Assembly (NCBI GenBank): GCA_044225565.1
Contig: JBGAIL010000130.1
Location: 1-13,882, forward strand
Source: CAVXAE01 sp044225565
GTDB taxonomy: Bacteria > Pseudomonadota > Gammaproteobacteria > Steroidobacterales > Steroidobacteraceae
DNA length: 13,882 nt
Reading direction: 5' to 3'
In this document: positions 1 through 7,409 of the stretch, piece by piece
Numbering within the stretch: the stretch's first letter is position 1
How the letters are laid out: the number at the start of each line of letters is the position of its first letter
Program-made: the position numbers and the translations under genes
Notes under the pieces: generated by a model
Database searches by the model: none
What the model was told of the DNA's origin: nothing
What the model saw: only the letters and a program-made list of their open reading frames with translations

Positions 1-1912
1 CGTAGAAGAGGTCCGATCGTCCGCCCGGAGGGTCTGTGGGCAGCAGGCGGTCGCGGGCCACTTTCGAGGCATACCTCACGTCCACGCCCAGATCCCAGTT
101 CGGCAGCAAGTTGCGCCATTGCGCCCCGAGGCCACCGTAGATTCCATAGGCGGGCGTGGCCAGGTCGTACCGTGCCGCTCCCAGGAATGCGCCAACTGCC
201 AGCGGCCCGTCGAAGCGGTAGCGATAGTCGAGCGCGCGAAAGCCGATGAGCAGGTGGCCGTCGATGTCGTCGAGTTCCATGCGCACACCGAGGTCGTTGT
301 GAGCGGAGACGCCGCGCCTGGCGCCAATGGCGAAGTGCGGCGCGGCGCTCCAGCCCGTCTTGGAGGTCGGTGTGTCGCGTTCCAGGTCGATGGTGACGTC
401 GTTCAGGTTGAGGCCGGCGTCCACGAAGAGCTCCGCGCCTTCCCCACGCCGTGTGCCGGAATAGTCCTCGGCCAACGCGGCACGCTGGCTTCTTTCAGAC
501 AGCCGTACGAACAACGCGAAGCGTGAGTAATCCTCTCCGAATGAATCATGGCCCGCCGTTGCCTCTGCCCCCACGCTGAATGCGGCGAGCGGATAGGTGT
601 ACCTCAGCGTGAAATCCTGCGCGCGCTCGTAGCGGACCGCCGAGTACGACTCGTTCTCGAGGGTCCGGTATCGGAGTTCCAGCGCGCCACCGAAGGAAGG
701 CTGCCAGCCCAGCCGCAGCATGTGGCTCTGCGCGCCGACCCCGTCGCCGAAGCGACGGTCATCCGCCCCCCAATGACCCAGGACGTGGCCCTCGTTCGTG
801 AGGCCGTCCTGGTAGATGCTGTTCACGTACCAGCCGTTCTGCCACTCGGAGACTTCATAGGCGAGATCGAGATTGCGCCAGAGTTTCGGGAACTGGATGC
901 CGGCCGACAGGGCGGAGTTGCCGAGCAGGTAGGACCTGCGGCGCGAAGTGTCCTCTCCCGCGTATTCCAGGTACACGGAGAAAGGCGTGCGGCCCGGGAA
1001 GATGAAGCGGCTGGTGATCGAGGCCACCTGGTTGCCGAACTCCGCGTCGCGGCTCATGTCGGGGCCCGAGTTGTCGAAGCGGCCGGGGCGGAAAAATGCG
1101 CGCAGGACGTCCCGGATGGAATTGCCGCCGCGCTCGCCGCCTCCAAACTGCATTAGCCGGTTGACGCCCAGCGACCAGCCGGGCGTGGGCTGCATCGACA
1201 GATGCACGCCGACCAGCCTGGGATTGCCCGATGTGAAGCCGTCTTCGAACTCGATACGGTCCGACTTCGACATTCGCGCGAGCATCAGCTCGTATCGCAG
1301 GCCGAGCCGGGTCATCGCCGTGTAGTTCGAAAGCGTGGCTGACGCCATCGACGGCGCCTGCGCGCCGAGCAGCATGCTGCTGTCGGTGAACGGCGAGAGC
1401 CACTGGCTGCGGTAGCCGATGTCGAGCTGTGCGTAACTGAAGCCCATGCTCACGAACGAGCCCGCTGCCATGGACTCACCGTCGTAGGCGACGCCGCCGA
1501 GATTCACGAGGAGGAAGTCGCTCGGCTGCCAGTAGAGGCTCGCGGAGGCCTGCCAGGCGCTGGAGCTGTCCATGCCGTAGCGGTTGGCGAGCGTGTGGTC
1601 GCCGCTCGTCGCTGCGGCTTCCAGGCCCAGGTGCCCGATGCCTAGGGTATCCATGTATCTTGAGAGATACCGCCGGACCTGGGCGCAGAGGTCGGCATCC
1701 TGCTCGCAGGCCGCGGGCAATGCATCCAGCACCGCGGCCGCCGGGATGGGGCGCGTCAGTACCGGCTGGTCGGCTAGGATCAGCACCCGCTCGACCTGGC
1801 GCTCCATTTCGGGATCGAGGCTCAGTGGCAGGTAGGGTGTGACGCCACGTGCGAACGCTCCGGTGCACAGCATCGCCAGGATCGGCGCGCAGGAAAATGC
1901 CGCTCGTCTCAT
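1..1912 (-). CDS. Capsule assembly Wzi-family outer-membrane protein (partial, C-terminus off the left edge)
   Basis: The reading frame is open from ATG at 1912-1910 to the left edge, giving 637 codons with no stop. The N-terminus (MRRAAFSCAPILAMLCTGAFA) is a short signal peptide ending in an A-F-A type signal peptidase I site near residue 21. The rest shows the alternating polar/hydrophobic, aromatic-rich pattern of beta-strands in an outer-membrane barrel, for example ASLYWQPSDFLLVNLGGVAY, LRLGWQPSFGGALELRYRTL and AQDFTLRYTYPLAAFSVGAE. This matches my recollection of the Wzi family, beta-barrels that help anchor or assemble surface polysaccharide. E. coli Wzi is about 480 residues, so this is a longer relative. 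It is divergent from the export operon, which fits a role with the same glycan. No strong ribosome binding site precedes the ATG; the start rests on the good signal peptide. The family call is from pattern recognition, not a search. Confidence 0.8.
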   Translation of the reverse strand, partial: MRRAAFSCAPILAMLCTGAFARGVTPYLPLSLDPEMERQVERVLILADQPVLTRPIPAAAVLDALPAACEQDADLCAQVRRYLSRYMDTLGIGHLGLEAAATSGDHTLANRYGMDSSSAWQASASLYWQPSDFLLVNLGGVAYDGESMAAGSFVSMGFSYAQLDIGYRSQWLSPFTDSSMLLGAQAPSMASATLSNYTAMTRLGLRYELMLARMSKSDRIEFEDGFTSGNPRLVGVHLSMQPTPGWSLGVNRLMQFGGGERGGNSIRDVLRAFFRPGRFDNSGPDMSRDAEFGNQVASITSRFIFPGRTPFSVYLEYAGEDTSRRRSYLLGNSALSAGIQFPKLWRNLDLAYEVSEWQNGWYVNSIYQDGLTNEGHVLGHWGADDRRFGDGVGAQSHMLRLGWQPSFGGALELRYRTLENESYSAVRYERAQDFTLRYTYPLAAFSVGAEATAGHDSFGEDYSRFALFVRLSERSQRAALAEDYSGTRRGEGAELFVDAGLNLNDVTIDLERDTPTSKTGWSAAPHFAIGARRGVSAHNDLGVRMELDDIDGHLLIGFRALDYRYRFDGPLAVGAFLGAARYDLATPAYGIYGGLGAQWRNLLPNWDLGVDVRYASKVARDRLLPTDPPGGRSDLFY

Positions 1913-2029
1913 TCAGACCGTCCGGGGTGGCCTCGAGTGAAGGGGGCAGAACGTAGCATGGAGAGGCAGCCGGCGCGCGGGTGAGACGGTGCCATCACCA
2001 CCGGATGGGCTCAAACCCCTTCCGTTCAG

Positions 2030-2035
2030 TACAAT
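2030..2035 (+). promoter_or_regulatory. Possible -10 element TACAAT for the export operon
   Basis: TACAAT differs from the TATAAT consensus at one position and stands out in GC-rich surroundings, about 60 bp before the export gene's ATG at 2094. There is no good -35 box and no TGn extension, so this is only a candidate. It may depend on an activator. Confidence 0.25.
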
Positions 2036-2083
2036 CGCACTTTCGCGTGGGGGCTGTGCCCGCCATGCCCGTGTAACGGCTGC

Positions 2084-2088
2084 AAGGA
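2084..2088 (+). promoter_or_regulatory. Ribosome binding site AAGGA that sets the export gene start at 2094
   Basis: AAGGA lies 5 nt before ATG 2094-2096. This favours 2094 over the in-frame ATG at 1989 and over the ATG at 2265, which has no well-spaced Shine-Dalgarno sequence (AGGAAG at 2242-2247 is about 17 nt away). It is the main evidence that the native gene began upstream of the TAG at 2235. Confidence 0.6.
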
Positions 2089-2093
2089 AACTG

Positions 2094-2237
2094 ATGCGCG
2101 CACCGAATGGCCTGCTACGGAAGTTCGCGAACCTCGCTCTGGCGGGACTCGCACTCGCGGCGTCCTATCCCGGGAGCACGCAGAACGTCACTCCGACACC
2201 TGAGCAGATGCAGCTGCTGCGCAGCTTGCCTCCCTAG
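2094..2237 (+). pseudogene. Signal-peptide end of the polysaccharide export gene, cut off by an in-frame TAG
   Basis: From ATG 2094 this frame encodes 47 residues, beginning MRAPNGLLRKFANLALAGLA, and ends at TAG 2235-2237. The start has basic residues, a hydrophobic core (LALAGLALAA) and then a polar stretch, i.e. a typical Sec signal peptide. No cysteine is present, so it is not a lipoprotein signal. The segment PTPEQMQLLRSLPP, followed across the stop by KQEALRRRL, resembles the short helical N-terminal region I associate with long SLBB exporters. The frame is the same as that of the 911-residue ORF starting at 2265, with only 27 nt between the TAG and that ATG. The fragment and the ORF are thus two parts of one gene. 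A single C-to-T change (CAG to TAG) or G-to-T change (GAG to TAG) would explain the break; a sequencing error is also possible. Confidence 0.7.
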
Positions 2238-2264
2238 AAGCAGGAAGCGCTCAGACGGCGACTG

Positions 2265-5000
2265 ATGGGCGACTCGTCGGCCACGACAGGAAGGCAGGAC
2301 AATGGCACGCGCAACGGGGAACAGTCGCAAGGGCCGACGCAGAGGGTCGATCTGACGGACGAAGCGCGCGCCCAGCTCGATCGCGACCGGCCTTATTTGC
2401 AGCCGGGGGATTCCGTCATCATCGAAGTGGATTTCCACCTTCCCCCGCCCATCGTGCCCAGTAGCCCCGCGGGCGGGGTGCCGCAGAACGCGGCGCAGCA
2501 GGTGCCACAGGCCAACCAGGCGGGGATGCCGGCGGCGGGCGCGGTTAACCCGCAGTCTCCGCAACAAGTCCCAGCGCTACCGGAGAAGCCGGAGCTTTCT
2601 GCTGAAGAACAGGAGCGCGCGCAGCGGCTCATCGACATGATCCGCAACCGCAACCCCTACCGGCTCACTCCCGAGGGCGCCTTGCAGCTTCCGGGCTTCG
2701 CCGACATCGCGCTGGCCGGGCTCAATCAGGATCAGGCGACGTTGCGACTGCGCTCCGAGCGGGAATTCCGCGACCTCGAGGTCCGCGTGGTGCGTCTGCC
2801 GCTCGACAAGGCTGGCACCGACGCGCTTCGTCCGTTCGGTTACGATCTCTTCGATCAGGGGCCATCCACTTTCGCGCCGCTCACGGATGTGCCCGTTCCC
2901 GCCGATTACATCGTAGGGCCCGGCGACCAACTTGCCGTGCAGCTCTACGGAAACGACAGCCGCAGCTTGATGCTCGTCGTGGATCGTGACGGCTCGATCG
3001 ACTTCCCGCAGCTCGGGCCCTTGCGTGTCGGCGGCATGCGCTTCAACGATGCGAAGGCGGCGATCGAGTCGCGAGTGCAACGCCAGATGACCGGCGTTCA
3101 TGCCAACGTCGCCATGAGCGACGTGCGCTCGATCCGCGTGTTCGTCGCGGGAGATGCTAAGCATCCAGGTTCCTACACCATCAGCGGGCTCGGCACGGTC
3201 ACGTCTGCCCTGTTTGCCGCCGGAGGCGTGAAACCGACGGGGTCGCTGCGCAATATCGAGCTCAAGCGCCAGGGAAAGCTCGTGCGCAAGCTCGATCTAT
3301 ACGATCTGCTACTGCGCGGCGACACTTCGGACGATTCGAAGCTGCTTCCCGGCGACGTGGTGTTCATTCCACCGGTGGGCCCAATTGTCACCGCATACGG
3401 TGAAGTGCAGCGTCCCGCCATCTACGAACTGCGTGGCGAGACCACACCGCAGGCGCTGATTGCATTGGCTGGTGGCCTGAGCCCTCAGGCCGATGCGGAC
3501 AAGGCGTCACTCACCCAGATCGACGAGAGCCGGCGGCGGCGGGTGGTCGCCCTGCCGCTCGACAGCAGCGCGCCCACGGGCGTGTCGTTGCGTAGCGGCG
3601 ATGTCCTTTTCGTTCCGAAGCTGCGTCCAACGCTCGATTCAGGTGTGCTGGTGCAGGGCTATGTGCATGCGCCAGGGCTCTTCGCATTCCACGAAGGTTT
3701 GCGCCTCTCGGACGTCATCCGTTCCGTTGACGACCTCCGGCCCAATGCTGACATCCATTATCTCATGGTGCGGCGGGAGAACCCTTCCGACCGGCGCGTG
3801 TCGGTGTTCTCTGCGGATCTGGCGCGTGCGCTGGCATCACCAGGCTCGGCCGCGGACATTCCCCTCGCAGCGCGCGACCGCATCACGGTGTTCGATCTCG
3901 AATCCGGGCGGGATCGCATCATCCGCCCGATGCTCGATGAGTTGCGCCTGCAATCGGGCTTCGATCGTCCCACGGAGGTCGTGCGGATCGAGGGTCGCGT
4001 GAAGGTGCCGGGCGAGTATCCGCTGGAGCCTGGAATGAAGGTCAGCGACTTGGTCCGAGCCGGTGGTGGGCTCGAGGACGCCGCATACGGCGGGCGCGCG
4101 GAGCTTGCCCGCTATCAGGTGCAGAACGGGGAAGCGCGCCGTGCAGATCTGGTCGTGGTGGATCTCGCAGGCGTGCTGAGGGGAGATGCCGCTGCGGACG
4201 TGCGACTCGAACCTTTCGACAGTCTGAGCATCAAGGAGGTGCAGGACTGGGGGAGCCAGGAGCAGGTCACTCTCGTCGGTGAGGTGCGGTTTCCAGGCAA
4301 GTATTCGCTCAAGCGTGGTGAGACCCTGAAATCCGTGCTGGCCCGGGCGGGCGGGCTCAACGATCACGCCTTCGCGGAAGGCACCGTGTTCACACGCACG
4401 GAACTCAAGGATCGGGAGCAGAAGCAGCTCGACGTCCTCGCCGAGCGCCTGCAGAACGACCTGGCGACGCTCGCGCTGCAGGGAGCCGCCGCCAATCAGG
4501 CGCAGGCGGCTCAGGCGCTTACCGTGGGCCAGTCGTTGCTCGCGCAGGGGCGCTCCGCGCAAGCCGTTGGTCGCCTGGTCATCGACCTGCCGCGAGCCCT
4601 GCGGGCCAATACCGGGTCTACCGACGATCTAATCATGCGCGACGGAGACGTGCTCGTGATCCCCAAGCTACCGCAGGAAGTCACGGTGATCGGCGAAGTC
4701 CAGAGCCCCACTTCACACCTATATCGTCAGGAGCTCGGCCGCGACGACTACATCTCGTTGAGCGGCGGCACTACGCGCAAGGCGGACAAGGGTGCAGTGT
4801 ACGTCGTGCGTGCGGACGGCAGCGTCTTGGCACACGGCGGGAGCCGCTGGTTCAACAGCGGTACAGTCAACATCAAGCCTGGGGACACGGTGGTCGTGCC
4901 GCTCGATACCGAGAGGCTGCCTGCCTTGCCCTTCTGGCAGGCGGTCACGCAGATTCTCTACAACCTGTCGATCTCGGCCGCGGCTGTAAACTCCTTCTAG
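2265..5000 (+). CDS. SLBB-repeat polysaccharide export protein (Wza/outer-membrane auxiliary type), missing its signal peptide because of an upstream in-frame stop
   Basis: Proteins of this family form or line the outer-membrane channel through which capsule or exopolysaccharide leaves the periplasm. From ATG 2265 the ORF has 911 residues. Residues 1-130 are rich in Pro, Gln and Ala. A polysaccharide-export domain starts near residue 210 (PVPADYIVGPGDQLAVQLYG). Six SLBB-like repeats follow, starting near residues 288, 372, 459, 571, 666 and 804; four share a G-E/R-V-x-x-P-G/A/T core such as GEVRFPGKYSL. A helical, probably coiled-coil insert (about 713-775) lies between repeats five and six. 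The C-terminus (LPFWQAVTQILYNLSISAAA) is an amphipathic or hydrophobic helix as in related exporters. The frame continues upstream to a signal peptide at 2094 but is interrupted by TAG 2235-2237. Translated from 2265 alone, the protein would have no export signal. The family call is firm; whether a functional protein is made is uncertain. Confidence 0.88.
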   Translation: MGDSSATTGRQDNGTRNGEQSQGPTQRVDLTDEARAQLDRDRPYLQPGDSVIIEVDFHLPPPIVPSSPAGGVPQNAAQQVPQANQAGMPAAGAVNPQSPQQVPALPEKPELSAEEQERAQRLIDMIRNRNPYRLTPEGALQLPGFADIALAGLNQDQATLRLRSEREFRDLEVRVVRLPLDKAGTDALRPFGYDLFDQGPSTFAPLTDVPVPADYIVGPGDQLAVQLYGNDSRSLMLVVDRDGSIDFPQLGPLRVGGMRFNDAKAAIESRVQRQMTGVHANVAMSDVRSIRVFVAGDAKHPGSYTISGLGTVTSALFAAGGVKPTGSLRNIELKRQGKLVRKLDLYDLLLRGDTSDDSKLLPGDVVFIPPVGPIVTAYGEVQRPAIYELRGETTPQALIALAGGLSPQADADKASLTQIDESRRRRVVALPLDSSAPTGVSLRSGDVLFVPKLRPTLDSGVLVQGYVHAPGLFAFHEGLRLSDVIRSVDDLRPNADIHYLMVRRENPSDRRVSVFSADLARALASPGSAADIPLAARDRITVFDLESGRDRIIRPMLDELRLQSGFDRPTEVVRIEGRVKVPGEYPLEPGMKVSDLVRAGGGLEDAAYGGRAELARYQVQNGEARRADLVVVDLAGVLRGDAAADVRLEPFDSLSIKEVQDWGSQEQVTLVGEVRFPGKYSLKRGETLKSVLARAGGLNDHAFAEGTVFTRTELKDREQKQLDVLAERLQNDLATLALQGAAANQAQAAQALTVGQSLLAQGRSAQAVGRLVIDLPRALRANTGSTDDLIMRDGDVLVIPKLPQEVTVIGEVQSPTSHLYRQELGRDDYISLSGGTTRKADKGAVYVVRADGSVLAHGGSRWFNSGTVNIKPGDTVVVPLDTERLPALPFWQAVTQILYNLSISAAAVNSF

Positions 5001-5046
5001 CATCGCGGCGGGCAGCAGACATGAAAGCCGTGGCGGGGATGCCGTC

Positions 5047-6159
5047 TTGAAGCCGGTGCCTGATCAGATCACGGTCATCGGTGCCGGGGGATCAGGGCTC
5101 GCCACGGCGGGGCACCTGGCGTTGACGGGACATCGGGTCAGGCTGTGGAACAGGTCCGAGGATGCGATCGCCCGGATTGCAAAGTCCGGCACTCTCTCGT
5201 GCACTGGGGCGATCGAAGGCGAGGCGCGGCTCGAGCTCGCCACGACGGACATGGAGCGCGCCGCGGTGGGCTCGCGCCTCATGATGGTCACGACGCCTGC
5301 GAGCGCACACGTGGAAATCGCTCGATCGATGGCGCCGTTCGTGACGCCGGAAACGATCGTGCTGCTGAACCCGGGGCGCACATTCGGGGCCATCGAGTTC
5401 GCGCATGCGTTGCGACAGGCCGGTGTTTCCCGCCTTCCCGAGATCGCGGAGGCGCAGACGATCATCTATACCTGCCGGAAGACGGCACCCGATCAGGTAT
5501 CGATACTCACCTTGAAGCACCAGGTGCTGCTCGCCGCGCTCACCGGTGGTTCCGATGCGTCCCGGCGTATGTTGATGCTGCTGCCTGAATGTCTGCGCAA
5601 TCACTTCGCCGCGGCAGACGGCATGGTGCAGACCTCGATCGGAAATGTCGGGATGATCTTGCATTGCCTGCCCACGCTCCTCAACATCGGATGGATCGAG
5701 AGCCCACGCGCCGAGTTCAAATACTATTACGATGGCATCACGCCCTCGGTCGCCATGCTGGCGGAGCGGCTCGATGAGGAGCGGCTGGGGGTGGCGCGAG
5801 TCCTCGGGCGCGAACTGGAGAGCACCGCGCAGTGGCTCCGGCGCAGTTATCGGGTTGCGGGTCGCAACCTGTTCGAATGCATTCAGGGCAATGCGCACTA
5901 CCGCACCATCGATGCTCCCACCGACGTGAGGCACCGGTATCTCTTCGAGGACGTGCCCTGCGGGCTCGTGCCGCTCGAGGCCGTGGGCAAGCTGATGGGT
6001 CTGTCGATGCCCATGACCTCCCTTGCCGTGGATCTGGCTTGCAGCGTCCTCGAGACGGATTTCAGGGCATGCGGGCGCAGCCTTGCGCGCCTCGGCCTCG
6101 ACGCCGCCTCTGCAGATGAGGTGATGGGAGTGCTGGCAGCGGGACGGTCCTTTCCGTGA
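5047..6159 (+). CDS. NAD/NADP octopine/nopaline dehydrogenase family protein
   Basis: Enzymes of this family usually join an amino acid to a 2-oxo acid by NAD(P)H-dependent reductive condensation, giving opines; some members have other substrates. The 370 residues start with a Rossmann motif (ITVIGAGGSGLA, GAGGSG at residues 12-17). The all-helical C-terminal domain includes GNVGMILHCLPTLLN, whose His206 sits where the family has its catalytic histidine, and FKYYYDGITPSVAMLAERLD, a recognisable family block. The start is TTG 5047, chosen because GGGGA at 5035-5039 is 7 nt upstream and the Rossmann strand follows at once; GTG 5056 is an alternative. The gene begins 46 nt after the exporter stop and overlaps the ATP-grasp gene by GTGA. 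Its substrates cannot be read from the sequence. Next to an ATP-grasp ligase in a glycan locus, a role in making an amino-acid-like decoration is plausible but inferred. Confidence 0.83.
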   Translation: MKPVPDQITVIGAGGSGLATAGHLALTGHRVRLWNRSEDAIARIAKSGTLSCTGAIEGEARLELATTDMERAAVGSRLMMVTTPASAHVEIARSMAPFVTPETIVLLNPGRTFGAIEFAHALRQAGVSRLPEIAEAQTIIYTCRKTAPDQVSILTLKHQVLLAALTGGSDASRRMLMLLPECLRNHFAAADGMVQTSIGNVGMILHCLPTLLNIGWIESPRAEFKYYYDGITPSVAMLAERLDEERLGVARVLGRELESTAQWLRRSYRVAGRNLFECIQGNAHYRTIDAPTDVRHRYLFEDVPCGLVPLEAVGKLMGLSMPMTSLAVDLACSVLETDFRACGRSLARLGLDAASADEVMGVLAAGRSFP

Positions 6160-7409
6160 AGACCGAGAATCGCCGTCTCGAGGCACTTTTTGGCTCGCAA
6201 CAACCGGTGCCAGTGATCCTCGGCGGCCACGTCAACGGACTCGGCCTGGCACGCAGCCTGGCAAGGATCGGCAGGCGATCTATCGTCATCGATGCCGAGC
6301 GGACCATGGCTTTCCGTTCGCGCTACGTGAGCGGCCTGCTGTGTCCGCACCCGCAGCACGACGAGGAAGGGTTTATCGCGTTCCTCGAGAAACTCGGAGC
6401 GAGACTGAGCGCGCCTGGCTTTCTGCTCTGCACCAACGACATCTGGCTCATCCCGGTCAGCCGCAACCAGCACCGGTTGCAGGAGCGGTTTCATTTCCCC
6501 ATGTCGCCGTGGTCCGTCATCGAGAGGGCGATCGCGAAGACGAGGCTTTACGCACATGCGGAGAAGGAGGGGATACCGTGTCCGACGACCCTGCAATGCT
6601 CCAGCCTCGCCGCTCTCCGCGAAGCACGCCAGCGGATTCCCTACCCCTGCGTGATCAAACCTTCTGTGACCGTCGGATTCCTCGAGGCGCTCGGCGTGCA
6701 GGGGCGGACCATCGTGGTGAAGGATTCCGCCGAATTCGATGCGGTGATCGCCAGGATTGATGCGTGCGGGCTCGCGCACACGGATCTCATCGTGCAGGAG
6801 CAGATCCCGGGAGGGGTGGAGAATCTCTTCACCATCACTACCTACTCGAATCGCGAAGGCGAGATCATTGGCTATTCGACCGGTCACAAGATACGCCAAT
6901 ACCCTCCGGATGCCGGCACCATCGTCGCGGGCCGGGTGACCCACGAGCCGCGGCTCTACGAGCTGGGGAGGCAGTTGATCCGGTCCCTGGGTTTCCACGG
7001 CATCGCCAATACCGAGTTCAAGAAGGACGCCCGTGACGGCAGCTTCAAGCTGATCGAGATCAATCCGAGGCCTGGCATGTGGAATTACTCGGTGCTGGCG
7101 GCTGGGCTCAATCTGCCCGCGATGGCATACCGGGAGGCATGCGGCGAGCGGCTCGGATTCGTGGGCGGAACGCAGCGGGAGGTCGTCTGGCTGCGGACGC
7201 TCGACGACCTGCGCAACTGTCTGTACGTTTATCGAGCTACGGGTTATCCGCAGCACGCGCTCTCGTTCGGTGAGTGGCTGCGAACGATACGCGGTGACCG
7301 GGTCGACGCCGTCTTCCAGGTTCGAGATCCCTTGCCGTTCCTGTTCGAGCTCGCCGGGCTGGTGCGCGGCGCGGCCCGCGTCGCAGCGCGTGGTCTGAGG
7401 CTGCGATGA
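6156..7409 (+). CDS. ATP-grasp carboxylate-amine ligase family protein
   Basis: ATP-grasp enzymes activate a carboxylate as an acyl phosphate and join it to an amine or other nucleophile. The 417 residues open with a nucleotide-fold-like strand (VPVILGGHVNGLGLARSLAR). The ATP site is visible: Lys168 in CVIKPS, Glu215 in LIVQEQIPGGVEN, and Glu301 and Asn303 in LIEINPRPG, the usual metal-binding pair. The block GHKIRQYPPDAGT is typical of a subgroup of stand-alone predicted carboligases that also includes D-aspartate-ligase-like enzymes. The C-terminal 60 residues are basic and partly hydrophobic (FLFELAGLVRGAARVAARGL), possibly a membrane-contact helix. The start is GTG 6156, inside the preceding stop (GTGA), which indicates translational coupling; the ORF ends in an ATGA overlap with the flippase. 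The acceptor and donor are unknown. Linking an amino acid or opine to a sugar of the glycan is an inference from context. Confidence 0.82.
   Translation: MKTENRRLEALFGSQQPVPVILGGHVNGLGLARSLARIGRRSIVIDAERTMAFRSRYVSGLLCPHPQHDEEGFIAFLEKLGARLSAPGFLLCTNDIWLIPVSRNQHRLQERFHFPMSPWSVIERAIAKTRLYAHAEKEGIPCPTTLQCSSLAALREARQRIPYPCVIKPSVTVGFLEALGVQGRTIVVKDSAEFDAVIARIDACGLAHTDLIVQEQIPGGVENLFTITTYSNREGEIIGYSTGHKIRQYPPDAGTIVAGRVTHEPRLYELGRQLIRSLGFHGIANTEFKKDARDGSFKLIEINPRPGMWNYSVLAAGLNLPAMAYREACGERLGFVGGTQREVVWLRTLDDLRNCLYVYRATGYPQHALSFGEWLRTIRGDRVDAVFQVRDPLPFLFELAGLVRGAARVAARGLRLR

Larger units (their letters stand above)
1913..2093. promoter_or_regulatory. Divergent intergenic region between the Wzi-family gene and the export operon
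   Basis: These 181 bp separate two outward-facing genes and must hold the start signals for both unless transcription enters from elsewhere. On the plus strand TACAAT at 2030-2035 resembles a -10 box, but no convincing -35 box lies 16-18 bp upstream (the best is TGGGCT at 2006-2011, 3 of 6 matches). No sigma-54 type element, long inverted repeat or riboswitch-like structure was recognised. No convincing promoter was seen for the minus-strand gene. Confidence 0.5.

Noticed and set aside
119..1325. Plus-strand open frames inside the Wzi-family gene
   Set aside because: The minus strand is open for 637 codons with a signal peptide and beta-barrel pattern. The plus-strand translations have no motifs.
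1989..2093. Upstream in-frame ATG at 1989 as the start of the export gene
   Set aside because: It would add 35 residues before the signal peptide, has no ribosome binding site, and would place the start before the TACAAT box; ATG 2094 has AAGGA and a proper signal peptide.
2235..2237. Genome-wide recoding of TAG as a sense codon
   Set aside because: TAG also ends the export gene itself (4998-5000), the methyltransferase (11525-11527) and wlbA (13488-13490) exactly where family C-termini are expected.
5898..7256. Minus-strand open frame (452 codons) opposite the dehydrogenase and ATP-grasp genes
   Set aside because: It crosses two well-supported plus-strand genes, has no family motif and has a composition typical of antisense frames.
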